Source: Metallyticus violacea
Lineage: Eukaryota > Arthropoda > Insecta > Mantodea > Metallyticidae
Assembly (NCBI GenBank): GCA_030762175.1
Contig: CM060846.1
Coordinates: 236,035,512 to 236,099,511, forward strand
Direction: 5' to 3'
DNA: 64,000 nucleotides
Shown: in pieces, positions 47,811-58,800 of the stretch
Position numbering within the stretch: position 1 is the first letter of the stretch
How the letters are laid out: the number at the start of each line of letters is the position of its first letter
Notes under the pieces: model-generated
Database searches by the model: none
Seen by the model: the letters and a program-made list of their open reading frames with translations, nothing else
Told to the model about the DNA's origin: nothing
Program-made: the position numbers and the translations under genes

Positions 47811-49215
47811 ATTAAATTGACAAATTAACAAACTGAATAATGTATGATATTCTAATAATCATAAAACAACATATATATAATATGGCAAAATATCTCTGTG
47901 CAGCATATGACAATATGTGAAATTTAATGCTCTCTTTTTTCTTGTATTCTAGTTTAAATATGTTTTGTTAGTTTATGAGAATTGCCATAAGATGCAAAAG
48001 TCCTGTTGTCTTCTAAAATTTTAATGATTGCCAAAAAAAAAAAAAAATAATAACATTTGTAATAGCTAACTCAATATATGAAATGTGACCAATGTATTTA
48101 TTGCCTGGTTCTTTAACTAGGACATAGTAATCCTCCATCTTGATTTCTCTGTGACTTATAGTCTCTCTCTTTTTGTCAAAACAATACTTTGGTTTTTACT
48201 TAACAAAATAAATGCCTTAAGAATTTCTTGTTTTCTCTAATTTCACAAACAAAACCCTAATTTTTCTTTACTTCTGGTTGAATTTTACTCTTACCTATTT
48301 GTTTGCTCTCAAAATCCTTAGATTCCAGTCAAAAATCTTCTAAGACTGCCGGAACAATGGCTGTACCACCTTTCTGACAGATACTCTTGTTTTGGAAATT
48401 ATTGGAAGAGAAATTCCCATCCATATTGTGCATTTTGTTTCTCACATCTTAGCATATATTCCCTTTAGAATTTTCAAGTGATTTCTGAATATGAAGAACT
48501 GTTCTTTCCTAATGTGCTGCTTTTCTTTATCATCTCAATTCCTTCTTAATTTTACATTTACTAAATCTACTCTCTTCTTGTGTTTGCAATTATTTTTATT
48601 GTTATATGTTCAAACTTCCAACGACCATTTTGCTATTTGTCCTCTGATCAGTCAGGAATTTCTTTTCTCTTTGTGGTATTTTTCTCACATTTGCACACTT
48701 ACAGCTCTGAAAATCAATGAATTAACATTTTTGTAATATCAAACAATCTTTTACAGTTATATCTCATACAATCAAATTTGGGTTTATTAGTTTTTCTGTT
48801 TTTTCCTGTTTTCAGTATATTCCTCACTTTATTATACTAATTTACCACCATGCCTGCTTCTGTTGTGGAAACTACAAGGTTCAAAGCTTTTTGCCATATG
48901 CACACTCTTTTATTTGCAACTTTTTCTGCAGTTACATGCACTACAGGTTCATTGATTCTATTTTATTTCTACACAAGTGAAAAGATATCTGATTACATCT
49001 TGATAGGAAGGAAGAGTCCTATTAACCAATTCTTTTGTTATTCCAAAAATTACCTCAGCTCTTAGGGATGTTATCTTTCTTTTTACTATATACTTTACCA
49101 GGCTTACTATTTGCAGATGATTTACTCATTAAAAGTTTAACTATCTAATAAAATATTTAAAACTATTTAAAAAAAATCTCATAGCTCCAAGTACTTTCAC
49201 CAAACCTCGCAGCTC
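47811..49215. other. no gene recognised; includes sequence downstream of the IAP stop codon
   Basis: The first few hundred bases below 49215 would hold the 3' UTR of the minus-strand IAP gene. No confident polyadenylation site was chosen. Plus-strand frames here lack motifs. Confidence 0.35.
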
Positions 49216-49426
49216 TTAGGACAAAAATGCCTTGGCTGTGCCAGTGAAGTGACTACGGCATACAGGACACTTTGAAAGTGATTGTGCACATTTAACACAG
49301 GATACTACATGCCCACAAGGTATAAACAGAATGCCTCTTTGGTTTTCAAAACATATTTGGCAAAGTCGTGCATCATCAGATACTCTGCTTGCATTGCTGC
49401 TGTTATTGTTTTCTATTTGCTCCACA
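49216..49426 (-). CDS. inhibitor-of-apoptosis (IAP) family protein, terminal exon with RING finger
   Basis: This exon encodes the C-terminal RING domain that gives IAP proteins E3 ubiquitin ligase activity in the cytosol. The RING follows the C3HC4 plan: CQIC, then FIPCGHVVSCVKC, then CPVC. The protein ends GTAKAFLS followed by stop, close to the FLS ending of many IAPs. The splice acceptor is CTTTATTTTTCAG read on minus, with AG at 49427-49428. The first exon base completes a codon begun by AG in the upstream exon (giving Ser), so phases agree. Sequence ahead of the RING (ENNNSSNASRVSDDARL) is a flexible linker. The BIR domains expected upstream lie beyond what I could find. No damage is visible, so the gene is probably functional. 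Confidence 0.88.
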
Positions 49427-49443
49427 CTGAAAAATAAAGATAA

Positions 49444-49445
<2 letters not shown>

Positions 49446-49487
<42 letters not shown>
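49446..49487. repeat. (TA)n microsatellite next to the IAP splice acceptor
   Basis: About 20 TA units start about 17 bases inside the intron from the acceptor AG, in the usual branch-point region. Confidence 0.9.
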
Positions 49488-49490
<3 letters not shown>

Positions 49491-49648
49491 GTAAAATTAA
49501 AAAAAGTAACTCATAAAGAATAATACAGTTAAAGTAACAGGGATTAGAGAAACATAAATTAATAAAACACTGAAATAGTCACACAAATAGAGCAATATTT
49601 TAAGCTGCTTATGTTTCTCTCCTAAGGTCTAGTTATTTTAGCTATATT

Positions 49649-49873
49649 ATATATATATATATATATATATAAAATGAAAAATAAAAATAAAGAAACACTA
49701 TTAACAATGTAACAAATTAACACTAATAATAAAAGCAGATAAAGATAAAACACAGAGAAAGAGTCACACTTGAAATTGCTATATTTTGAACTTGCAGTAG
49801 TTCGAAATATAGCAATTTCAAGTGTGACTCTTTCTCTGTGTTTTATCTTTATCTACTTTTATTATTAGTGTTA

Positions 49874-49939
<66 letters not shown>
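49649..49939. mobile_element. palindromic PLE-derived mini-element flanked by (TA)n arrays
   Basis: Inverted arms 49714-49792 and 49799-49877 differ at two of 79 positions. They surround a 6-base loop: GAACT-TGCAGT-AGTTC, followed on both strands by GAAATATAGCAATTTCAAGT or a one-base variant. The outer left part (AACACTATTAACAATGTAAC) matches the 3' end of the family-2 PLE at about 37.48 kb. (TA)n arrays lie at 49649-49671 and 49877-49939. It sits in the IAP intron and has no coding sequence. Confidence 0.75.
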
Positions 49940-50780
49940 TACAAATATCAAAATAATGAGTTAGAAGAATACAAAACACCAAAAGAAATGCACTCTTGAA
50001 AGACTTCTGCATTATAGGTTTGCAAAAAGTTATCAAACCACTCAAACCCAACAAGTAACCAGGACAAGACAATATCTTTCCAGAATATATATAACATTTT
50101 AAAACAGGCTACACTCATCACCCTTCCTATTGGTTTTATCACCTCTATTGTCCATTTGGGCAGAGAATGTCTATGTTCATAACCTTTAGGCTTAACCTCT
50201 GCAATAACTCTCTGGTATCCACACCAAGACCAATTCCTTTCAGCACAAATTCTGGTTGGCTTTTGATCCATAGAGGCTTTATGAAATAACTTGGCAAGCA
50301 TAGCTTTCCTCATACCAACAAAAGTGTGCTCATTCCTCTTATTGTCCAAGCCATAATAACTTTGAAGAAGATCAATGTCAATATCTGTTTGATTACCGTG
50401 ACCTTCTGGTATTTTCCATTAGGGAGTGTCTTCCCTTTTAATTCAATCTTTTATTTCCTGAGCTCATTTCCAATATCTTCTGCATGTGGCCTACACATTC
50501 CAACTTTTGACTAGAAACATTGTTTCCATACAGCTTAGCTGCACAAAAAATGTCTTACAGCCCTTAGAGTCACCATTACCTAGCTATTGTGTATACCTTA
50601 CTCCATATTTTTCCCAAGATTGTTTAAATACCTCTACAACTGCATGAGATTCCATACCCACACTGAATCAGTTTAAGTTAATGTCACATTGGTAGTTGTT
50701 ACTGCTTGTTTTACAGCCACTATAGAATTTTGTCAGGCACTTTGGATTGAATATTTTTCTACTATCAATTAATTGGCACT
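49940..50780 (-). pseudogene. Mutator-like transposase fragment
   Basis: On minus, from about 50740, pieces appear in order: MESHAVVEVFKQSWEKYGVR with YLGNGDSK, a LECVGHMQKILGNELRK-like part, DIDLLQSYYGLDNKRNEHTF, VGMRKAMLAKLFHKASMDQK, and SWCGYQRVIAEVK before HSLPKWTIEVIKPI. This is the conserved block of the arthropod Mutator-like transposase domain. Two or three frame breaks occur and the N-terminal part is missing. It lies in the IAP intron, in the same orientation as the gene. Confidence 0.75.
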
Positions 50781-51189
50781 GACAATTCCTTTAAGAAATG
50801 TATAGCCTCTCTTTTGGGAAGCAGCAAGAATATCTACCCTTCATTATATTCAAATGCCCTTTGAACTGTATTTTTCATAGAAAGGCTACTGATTTCTTTC
50901 AGGCTGTCACACAATATTTTCTTGTGGTGATGAAGAAGGGAGGAGGCAGATTCATTATTGCACAAAAAGATTGTGCTGCTTTGTAGCCTTTTCCAACGCA
51001 CCTCATTCAAAATTAGGAACAAAATGCAATACACTATATATACCTGATAAATTAATATTATAGTAATGGCAATTCTTGAATTTTATCCTACTGACTTCCT
51101 AGCAGTCCAGTGTAGGGCAGAGATGTTTATGATCTTCTGGAGCTTTTTATAAGTTATTTCCAGTATAGTAGGTGTTAACTGTCCACCCT

Positions 51190-52226
51190 GTTATTTGGTT
51201 CATTACATAGTGTACATCTTTTTTACTCATAGATGCCTATCTTGTGGAGGTGGACAGCCAGGCAGCCATTTTGTGTTGCTCTGATTGCTGCAGTTGCTTC
51301 ATATCTGTGTTTGTTTTTGTTTTTCTCCAAGGTCTGCTGGATGCTCTCCATGTGAGGGGATCTACTGGAATGCTGTGGTTTTCTGAAGATTGTTTAGTGA
51401 TCTGATGATACATTTGATTTCTTGTGTAGCAGTCATTTGTTTTGATTGGAATTTGCTGGCACTGTCTGAATTGCTGCTTTGCAATCTACCAAAAATACCA
51501 CCTTTTGAAAGGAGTCTATTCTCAATAAGAGTTGTGTCAGTGCATGGAACATTGCTTTTTGTTATGCAAAATAGCTTGTACTATCTCCTACAGTTGAAAT
51601 GTTGTAAGAAATTTACTGAAAATGTTCCATCTTCTGTTTCTTCTTTATAAATCACAGAGCCATCAGTGCATTCATTTTCTGTCAATCTCTTAGCAATGGT
51701 TTCCAGAGAAAGTAATTTTGTATGTTATGGGTGGATATCTTGCTTCTTGATGTTTTCTATTAGTGTTAGATTAATTTCTATTTCTTTTTTTTGATATTTT
51801 AAAAGATTTCCTGCTTTGTTTGTAGGAAAATTATTCAGATTAGTAAGTTGTGTAGATAATTGGTGATTATTTTTCTAGGTGTTTTGATGTGTTTTCAGGT
51901 TGTATTTGCTCTTGACCTCATTATTAATCAGTAAGAGATGTAATGTTAGCATAATTTGATGCAGACTGGACTTTTGTTTGTCTGTTATTCATCTATTACT
52001 GTATATTTTTAATGCTGTTATAGGTGTTTTTACTGCTCCACAAATGAGTCTTAATGCATTATTTTGTGCGTGTTCCATTTTTTTATAATTTACTTGATTT
52101 GGCTGTAATGAGGACTTTGTTTCCACATAATTATGTGTTTTATATAAGTTTTATAGGTTTGGTGCAGCATTTCTTGAGAGCTTCCCCAAGTGGTTCTATA
52201 TAACATTTTTGAGTAGATTGATGCAG

Positions 52227-52269
<43 letters not shown>

Positions 52270-53160
52270 CCATTGTTACATGGTGATCCTAATTTTCTGT
52301 CTAACTGCATTCCCAGGTATTTTGTGCTATCTCTCTTTGATATTTGCAATTTTGATTTCAAAATTCTCATTTTGATGTTGAAATTGGAAGCACTGGTATA
52401 TTGTTTAATTGAAACTGATTGCACTATTTTTCTGTAATTTCCATTTTTATAGTAGCTGTGTCAATCTATCATTTGTTTGTTCTACTTTTTATTTGTTGGT
52501 GGCCTTACATGTTGTCCACAAATATGCCTGTGCTAAGCTTATTGCATCTTGGGAAATGTCTGTTGAAGTTTATTTCATAAAGGGGAACCATTATACTTGG
52601 TTGAAATCATTCTTTGACTAAGGAATCTTTTAAACCAGTTTAGAATTTCTGATAATGTTAATTGTCTTAATTTTTTGATTTTTTTTCTTCCTCATATGCT
52701 GTCATATTCTCTGTTTAGATTAAGGAAGCCTGCCAATGTATATTCTTTAGAATGAAGGCTTATTTATGGATTGCGTTAGCCTCATTAATTGTTGGCCTGT
52801 TGAAAGATTTGGCCTGAATCCTGCTTGTTCCTGTGCTAAGATGTGTTTCTGTAGACCAGTTTAATTGGGCATTTATAGTTGTTTACATTGTCTTGGCCAT
52901 TATGGAAATAAGTTTGGAGCTATTTCTTTCCTTTGGACTATTCAGTTTCAGTATGTGTATTTTTGTGGATTTTAACCAATTAATTGTTATTTTATCTGAT
53001 GAGTTCTGTATTTTCTTAAAGATAGAAAGGGTGAAGAATGCAAAAATTAGTGCAAAATATTTCAGATATTCTGGAAATATACTGTGAGGTCCTGGTGGTG
53101 TCTTTGTTTGATTTGTTTTTTAGCTTCTTTAGCTCTTATGATCCAACTACTGAGTTCAAA
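51190..53160 (-). pseudogene. jockey-type LINE with RT and RNase H remnants
   Basis: Read on minus from about 53150: PPGPHSIFPEYLKYF (the PGPDGI..E.LK motif), ILAQEQAGFRPNLSTGQQL (the QAGFR motif) and LTLSEILNWFKRFLSQRM. The YADD block is decayed (IFVDNM). DSTKYLGMQLDRKLGSP, GNEVLITA and NNALRLICGAVKT follow. The RNase H region reads CTDGSVIYKEETEDGTFSV and VVFLVDCKAAIQTV. The tail has NGCLAVHLHKIGIYE and CTLCNEP. Several stops and shifts occur. The element lies in the IAP intron in gene orientation. Confidence 0.8.
52229..52265. repeat. (CT)n microsatellite inside the LINE
   Basis: About 18 CT units interrupt the LINE between the KYLG motif and the following region. Confidence 0.95.
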
Positions 53161-53303
53161 TATCAAGGTGTTATCTTAATGTATTTATACAAAACTGAAT
53201 AGGGTTCATTACATTCTAATAATATGAATTTTACTTTGCTTTTTAGATACCTACAAAATAATCATATACTTAAATCTGAAAGTGACAGCAATAAAATAAG
53301 TAC

Positions 53304-53365
53304 CTTTCAGCTGAATGTGCAGTAGATGGTTCTTTTGGAGCTGTTGATGATTCTGCATCAATTAC
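53304..53365 (-). CDS. IAP family protein, penultimate exon
   Basis: The acceptor is TTTCTTTACAG and the donor G|GTACTT. The 62 bases read VIDAESSTAPKEPSTAHSAE plus AG, a Ser/Thr/Pro-rich linker without stops. The trailing AG joins T from the last exon to give Ser. The linker composition suits the region between the BIR or UBA-like part and the RING. Support comes from splice sites and phase, not homology of the linker itself. Confidence 0.7.
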
Positions 53366-54219
53366 CTGTAAAGAAATCACAAATAAATAATCTTTAATCA
53401 AGTGCAGGTCATCATGAAACAAATGCAAAACATTAAATTAATATTTGGTTTTAAGAATACAACTGTCTAAACAGCTTTGAAATAAATAGTTAAAGATAAA
53501 CATATTTGGATCCTGGCATTCTGTAAGGTTATTAATAAAAAAAAAGAGAGTTTCTTTTCATCTGTATTGTTTTTAAACATTAGGCATTTATATAGGGTAC
53601 ATACTCGTACATGTCAAACAGTCCTGTTATTTTTTTTCTATTAAATTCTCTTAAAAATTCATTGATATTATACAGATGTATTGGTGTCAGGCAATACTCC
53701 ATTTCTCTGAAAAATCTTCTGTTATAACTTGTTAAAAAAATTGTGAAGACTTACATATATGCACAAACACAAAAGTTTCATGAAAGACATCAAAAAGCAC
53801 TGTATTACCACCCTTGAAAGGATCAGAGTGTTTACGTACCATAAACTTAGAAGATATTATCAGAAGCATGTTGGAATATAATCCTTGAAGAATGAGATAA
53901 CTGTGCATATCTAATTCCACTGAAATAGAAAAAACTTATAAACTTATGCACACTTAGACAAAGTTTTAATCGACAAAAAATTTGAGAGGCTCTAGAAGAT
54001 TCACACAGAACCCAGCACATGGCCGAGGAGGGCATGGCTAAGTAACATTTCATTCACTGGAAGTTTCACATAGTTGTCAAAGCTGTGCACAATGGTTTTC
54101 TAAACAATGGAATATTCCATAACACTGCAAAAGAGTGACAATTACACCTATAATGAAGACTGGAAAGAAGATAGCACAAAAGTTTCTAATTTTGTAAAAT
54201 TGAAGTGCTAATTCGAATA
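53366..54219. other. IAP intronic sequence and upstream flank
   Basis: The 474-bp intron between 53366 and 53839 is unremarkable. Further BIR-encoding exons were not found up to the PLE at 54.2 kb or in the unassigned gaps beyond it. Confidence 0.4.
53840..53919 (-). CDS. IAP family protein, probable upstream exon (UBA-like region)
   Basis: The acceptor is TTTTTTCTATTTCAG and the donor ATG|GTACGT, both strong. The 80 bases read ELDMHSYLILQGLYSNMLLI and then ISSKFM in the only frame that joins the next exon in phase without a stop. The helical, hydrophobic pattern could be part of the ubiquitin-binding domain between BIR and RING in some IAPs. That assignment is inference, and RNA evidence would be needed to confirm the exon. 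Confidence 0.5.
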
Positions 54220-54882
54220 TGTACCTTTTTTAAACACTCAATGACATAGCATTCCCATACATATTCAAAATCTGGTACAGATATATTGATAATATATTTG
54301 CCATAGTTAACGAAAACTTATTAATGATGCCATAAATCATATGATTATACAAGATTAAAAACATATTTTTTACACAAGAAACAGAAGTGTATAACGTGCT
54401 ACCAGCCTTGGACATTAAACAATGAAACATCAAATCAACCTGGAATTTAGGATCTACAGAATAAACATGCATTCAATCACTTCAAAGCTGATGAATTTAA
54501 CTCAAGTACACATAAGCATGCAGTAATCAACAGTTTAATGCATAGACTCATAAACCAACATTTTAACAAGAAAGAATACTGAAGAATACAATCAAATAAA
54601 AAGAACAGTGAATAAAAATGGATTTAGCAAACAAGTGGTTCACAATTCAAAAAATTATTAAGGAAACTGCAACACTTTCATTAGAAAAGGATAATATAAT
54701 TTTTCAAAAATTCAAATCTACAGGAGCTAAGTACAAAATTTAAAATTTTCTGAAAGATTTTAATATCAGATTGGCTCCAAAAAACAAATTTAATGTTTAA
54801 AAATCTCCCAAATGGTAAAATTAATTAAAGTAATTCTTTGGAGAAAATAAGCTTCTATTTACTAAATAAAAAGATCAAGAAT
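54220..54882 (+). pseudogene. PLE (family 1), left part, interrupted by a second PLE
   Basis: The plus strand reads AFPYIFKIWYRYIDNIFAIV (decayed YVDD). Connector pieces then match the 23.6-kb copy at lower identity and carry many stops. It breaks at 54882 in the CEEC-GK codons of the endonuclease and resumes at 56740/56752. Confidence 0.75.
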
Positions 54883-56739
54883 TAAAACAATTAAATTCTC
54901 CCGGGCTGTTTTGCCGTGGTCCATGGTTTAAATTACTACCATAGCTTTCACCAACTACTCCGGTTGGCATCTTCAGTGGACGAAGAGTAACACCTGACTG
55001 TTAACACGACGACAGTATTGATTCGTCTCTGTCTGGCTGTAGAGGACGATCGATATGTGTGTGGCGGAAGTGGTGGGGAGGAAGATGGAGGGGAGGTAGT
55101 TGCTTGTTTTTTATGAACCGGTTTCCATGTGCTGCTTAGTTGATAACCGCCAAACCTATTAAAGTTGATAGGGTGTTGTTGTATTTCCAATGCTTCCCTC
55201 CTGGCTAGATTGAAAAAGCCTTGAGTTTTTGCAACCACTTCTGTTTTGTTAAAGCATATACCATGGCATTCCTTTATTGCATGTTCTGCTACTGCCGAAC
55301 GTTCCGGCTGATTAAGGCGCAAATGTCGTTGATGTTCTTCTAATCGTTTTTTAATCGATCTTCCGGTCATGCCTATGTAAACTTTGCCACATTCACATGG
55401 TATTTTATAAATTCCCGTGGTGTCAAGGGGATGCCTAGGATCTTTTGCATTGTTTAGCATTTGTCCTAATTTTGTAGTTGGTGTGAAGATTGATGGTATG
55501 CCTTTTCTCTTTAATAAGCGTGCTATACGTACAGTAACGTCTTCTATGTAAGTTAGAACAGCTTTAGGTTTCTTGTTCGAATAGGTGTTAGATGCTGCAG
55601 TTTTCTTAGGGCAAATGGCTCTGTCAATATCTTTGTTGCTGTATCCATTGGCTTTGAAAACATCGCGGAGATGATTTAATTCTTGCTTAAGATATTCAGG
55701 TTCCGTGATGGTTTTTGCTCTGTGCACTAAAGTCTTGATTACAGTTCTTTTTTGTGCAGGATGATGATTCGATCTGGGATTGAGATATCTTTCCGTATGT
55801 GTGCTTTTTCTATAGACTTGATGACCGAGCTCCTGATGATATCCTTCGAACTAAGACGTCTAAAAAGGGAAGCGTGTCATTACTTTCCTTTTCCATAGTA
55901 AATTTAATTTTTTCATGGAGACTATTTAGATATTTCAAGAAGAGCTGTAGTTTATGATGTCCATGTGGCCAAATTACAAAGGTGTCATCCACGTATCTTA
56001 ACCAGAGTGAAGGTTTGTATACAGCAGTGTCTAGAGCTTTCTTCTCGAAGTGTTGCATAAAGAAATTTGCTATTACAGGGCTTGGTGGACTTCCCATTGC
56101 TACTCCTTCTTTCTGTTGGTAGAATTTGGTTCTCCATAGAAAACAGCTGGAAGTTAGGACGTGTTCAAATAATGTGATCTCTTCTGCTTTAAGGTGGCCT
56201 TGTAGTAGTTCCAAGGTGTCTTTAATGGGTACATTTGTGTATAGAGATTCTACATCAAAACTCACCAGAATGTCATTTGGCTGTAAGTTGATCCTATCGA
56301 TGATTTCCACAAAGTGTTTCGAGTCCTTAATGTGGTGATCCGAGTGAGCTATTAACGGACGTAACAAGGATGCCAAGTAATGCGCCTATTTGTATGTTGG
56401 TGAACCAATCGTGTTGACAATAGGCCTTAAGGGAACACCTGGTTTGTGCACCTTCGGGAGTCCATACAGTCTAGGGGGTAGACTATTAGTTGAGCGTAGC
56501 TTTTTTATTTCCTCGGGTTTCCACTTGGTGCTTTTTAGAAGAACGGCAGTTTTTCTTTCCACACTTGTAGTAGGATCCTTTGGTACTATTCTGTAGGTAT
56601 CTGGTGTTAATAAGGAACCCATTTTTTCTTCATACTCGGAAGTGTCAATCACTACCGTGGCATTGCCCTTATCAGCTGGCAGGATGGTGATATTGTCATT
56701 CTCACGTAGGTTTTTGAGTTGCGCTCTTTCCTTCCTATT
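54883..56739 (-). mobile_element. Penelope-like element inserted into another PLE, 12-bp target duplication
   Basis: AAGATCAAGAAT is present at 54871-54882 and 56740-56751 around a 1857-bp minus-strand PLE. The interrupted sequence on both sides is the same family-1 PLE in plus orientation. The inserted copy starts at RKERAQLKNLREND, so it is 5'-truncated. Its 3' end includes CTGAAGATGCCAAC...GTTGGTGAAA, a CUGAAGA/stem/GAAA arrangement like the hammerhead-type cores elsewhere, though no clear cleavage triplet was found. Confidence 0.88.
54948..56739 (-). pseudogene. Penelope-like RT with GIY-YIG endonuclease, one stop and one frameshift
   Basis: In order: NITILPADKGNATVVIDTSE, PPRLYGLPKVHKPGVPLRPI, ILVSFDVESLYTNVPI (motif A), QQKEGVAMGSPPSPVIANFF (motif B) and LWLRYVDDTFVIW (catalytic YVDD). 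NDTLPFLDVLV follows, then the connector (DVFKANGYSNKDIDRAI), IPSIFTPTTKLGQML, and GIY-YIG with GIYKIPCECGKVYIGMTGRS and EEHQRHLRLNQPERSAVAEH. One TAG at 56386-56388 and one frameshift near 55830 separate three otherwise clean frames. All visible catalytic residues are kept. The N-terminal part is absent. Few lesions suggest a fairly recent insertion. Confidence 0.9.
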
Positions 56740-56751
56740 AAGATCAAGAAT

Positions 56752-57130
56752 GTGTGAAAAAACAAAGAGAAACATAGGCACAGAGTTAAAAGAACACTTA
56801 AGGAACATTAAATACAAATTAATAGAGAAATCAATGGTGTAATCTCATTCCTGAACAGAGAACTAAGACATAATGGAAAAAAACAAAATTTTTAATCACA
56901 GCACAGGGACCCACAGAGTTGGCAACATGGGAGAAAATCTACATTTCTTAATACATACATATTGAAAAATTTGGGTATGGAAACATAAACTTTAAGCCAT
57001 CACACCTTCACCAGGACAGAATATGTGTCCCCCCAAAAATATCATGAATTACACAGCAACAGACAAACAGCTGTGGATGCAGACAATGGTCTGTCAAACA
57101 TAAATGAGTAAGTGAAGCCAAAAGAATGTG
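56752..57130 (+). pseudogene. PLE (family 1), right part
   Basis: The plus strand resumes with KTKRNIGTELKEHLRNIKYK, then LIEKSMV, TELATWEKIYI and a decayed tail ending near GTAAGTGAAGCC and the 3' signature ACTCAATCATACAATAATTT. It continues the copy cut at 54882. Confidence 0.8.
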
Positions 57131-57475
57131 TCTTTGACTCAATCATACAATAATTTCATTATAGCATTCTATTAGTTTACTCAAAAAAGGGGGAAAAGAG
57201 CTAGAGAATTAAGCTCATAAAATGAACCAATATCATATTAATTGTACAAAAAAAGAAGAAAAATAAACTTTATATACAAAACTTAGTTTTGATTTCATTA
57301 AGTACACAGTTGATGTAAAAATAGTAGTATAGGAATTTGTTTAACTAAATCTGAATGACAAGATGTGTACATTATTTTAGGTCTAGTTTTCCAATTTTTT
57401 TTGGGGGGTGCCTTTAAGGATGATATTTAAATATTGCAGCTGCTTTGCTAAACTTTTTACAAAAAAATTGTTGTA
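57131..57475. other. no gene recognised
   Basis: Short AT-rich spacer between the PLE and the LINE. Confidence 0.4.
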
Positions 57476-57479
57476 ACAT

Positions 57480-58800
57480 TTTTTAATTTTAAATTTAAGG
57501 GGAATGTAGTTGGTTGGCTGCTAGTGGCCATTGGAGATGCTGATATTTATCATTTTTTCCCTAGCTTACAACCAAAGAGCTGCAATTCTTTTTTTTCACT
57601 GTTTGTTTCTATCTAGTTGGCTGCATTTCAGTAGATGTTTTTTGTTTAAGATAGTATTTACACAATGGGCAGTGGCTGTCTTTGGTTAATTTCATCCTGA
57701 AGAGATGTTCTGACAGGCAATCATGCCCAACATTTAAGCAGAATTGAGCAACTCCAATTTTCTTGGTTTGAATAAAATTTATCTGAAAGTGTTTAGATCT
57801 TCATATGGTGTTCCTTTAAGTTTTAGTTTGAGTTGTTCTTGTTCAGTTATTAATATTTTTATGAGTTTCAATTTAGAGGAGAGTTTTAGTTCAAAAGGAG
57901 GTTTTAATTTTATGGTCACTCCATTTTTTGCTAAAACTTCAGCAATCTTATTCCCCTTCAATTGTAGTCGGCTTGGGATCCACTATAAAACTATTTCTAG
58001 ATTTCTGATCTGGATTATATGATATAGTTTTCTTGTTTCATTTATAGCATATGTTGGTGGCTAACTGTAATTCATTACACTTTGTAGTGCTGCTTTAATC
58101 ACTTTAGATAACAATTCTTTTATTTATGTTATGCCTATACAGCAGATGTTCTAAAACTGCTCTAATGGCCATTATTTTGCCATCAAAATTGTTGCATACT
58201 GTCCCAAAGGCATACATTGAGAGAAATCTTCACAGTTTATCCCAAAGCCTGCCTCTTCATTTTTAAGGTATCCATTTGTATGTACTCTATACCATGTATT
58301 ACTCAAATTATAGTTGCTGAGTGTACAAAGTTCAGTATATCTTAATACCTCATGTAGGTCATTCTCCTTGAAGACTATTCTATCCAGATTTAGTTTAATG
58401 CTGATATCTATATATTGTCAGTTGGTATAATGACAGGATCAGTGCTTATTTTTAAAATTATTATTAATTATATATGTAATTTTTGAAAGTCTGTTGTTTT
58501 TAATCATTGTGTGCAGTCAGGAATATGAAACCATTTATTCCTGTGTTAATAACTTTTTATTACTGTCCCAGCAGAGCCATTTTGGCAGGTTGTTAGTTAT
58601 GCTCTGCATTGCAGCAATTGGTGTTGTTTTTTACTGCTTCTGTTATTATTCTTAAGGACCTAGATTGTATTGTATCCAATTTATATTTAAGTTGGTTGTT
58701 TATTGTGGACATTATCTTACTATAATACTGCATTCGCAATTTTACCAAATGATAATTATTTAGATAAAAAATGTATTCATGTGCTTTTGCAATTGCAATG
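57480..58800 (-). pseudogene. LINE 3' part with RNase H and Cys-rich tail
   Basis: On minus: KLDTIQSRSLRIIT (end of RT), then the RNase H domain with KNEEAGFGINCEDFSQCMPL, SKVIKAALQSV and QWIPSRLQLKGNKIAEVLAK (H to R in the WIPSH motif). LNVGHDCLSEHLFRM and CPLCKYYL follow. Stops and shifts are frequent. This tail differs from the 51-kb element, so it is a separate copy, probably of the same broad group. Confidence 0.75.

Noticed and set aside
53847..54053. Minus frame overlapping the proposed 80-bp IAP exon
   Set aside because: It ends in a stop before the donor and does not join the next exon in phase.
54883..54972. Full hammerhead ribozyme in the inserted PLE tail
   Set aside because: CUGAAGA, a stem and GAAA are present, but I could not find a consistent cleavage triplet with closing helices, so it is only mentioned within the element.
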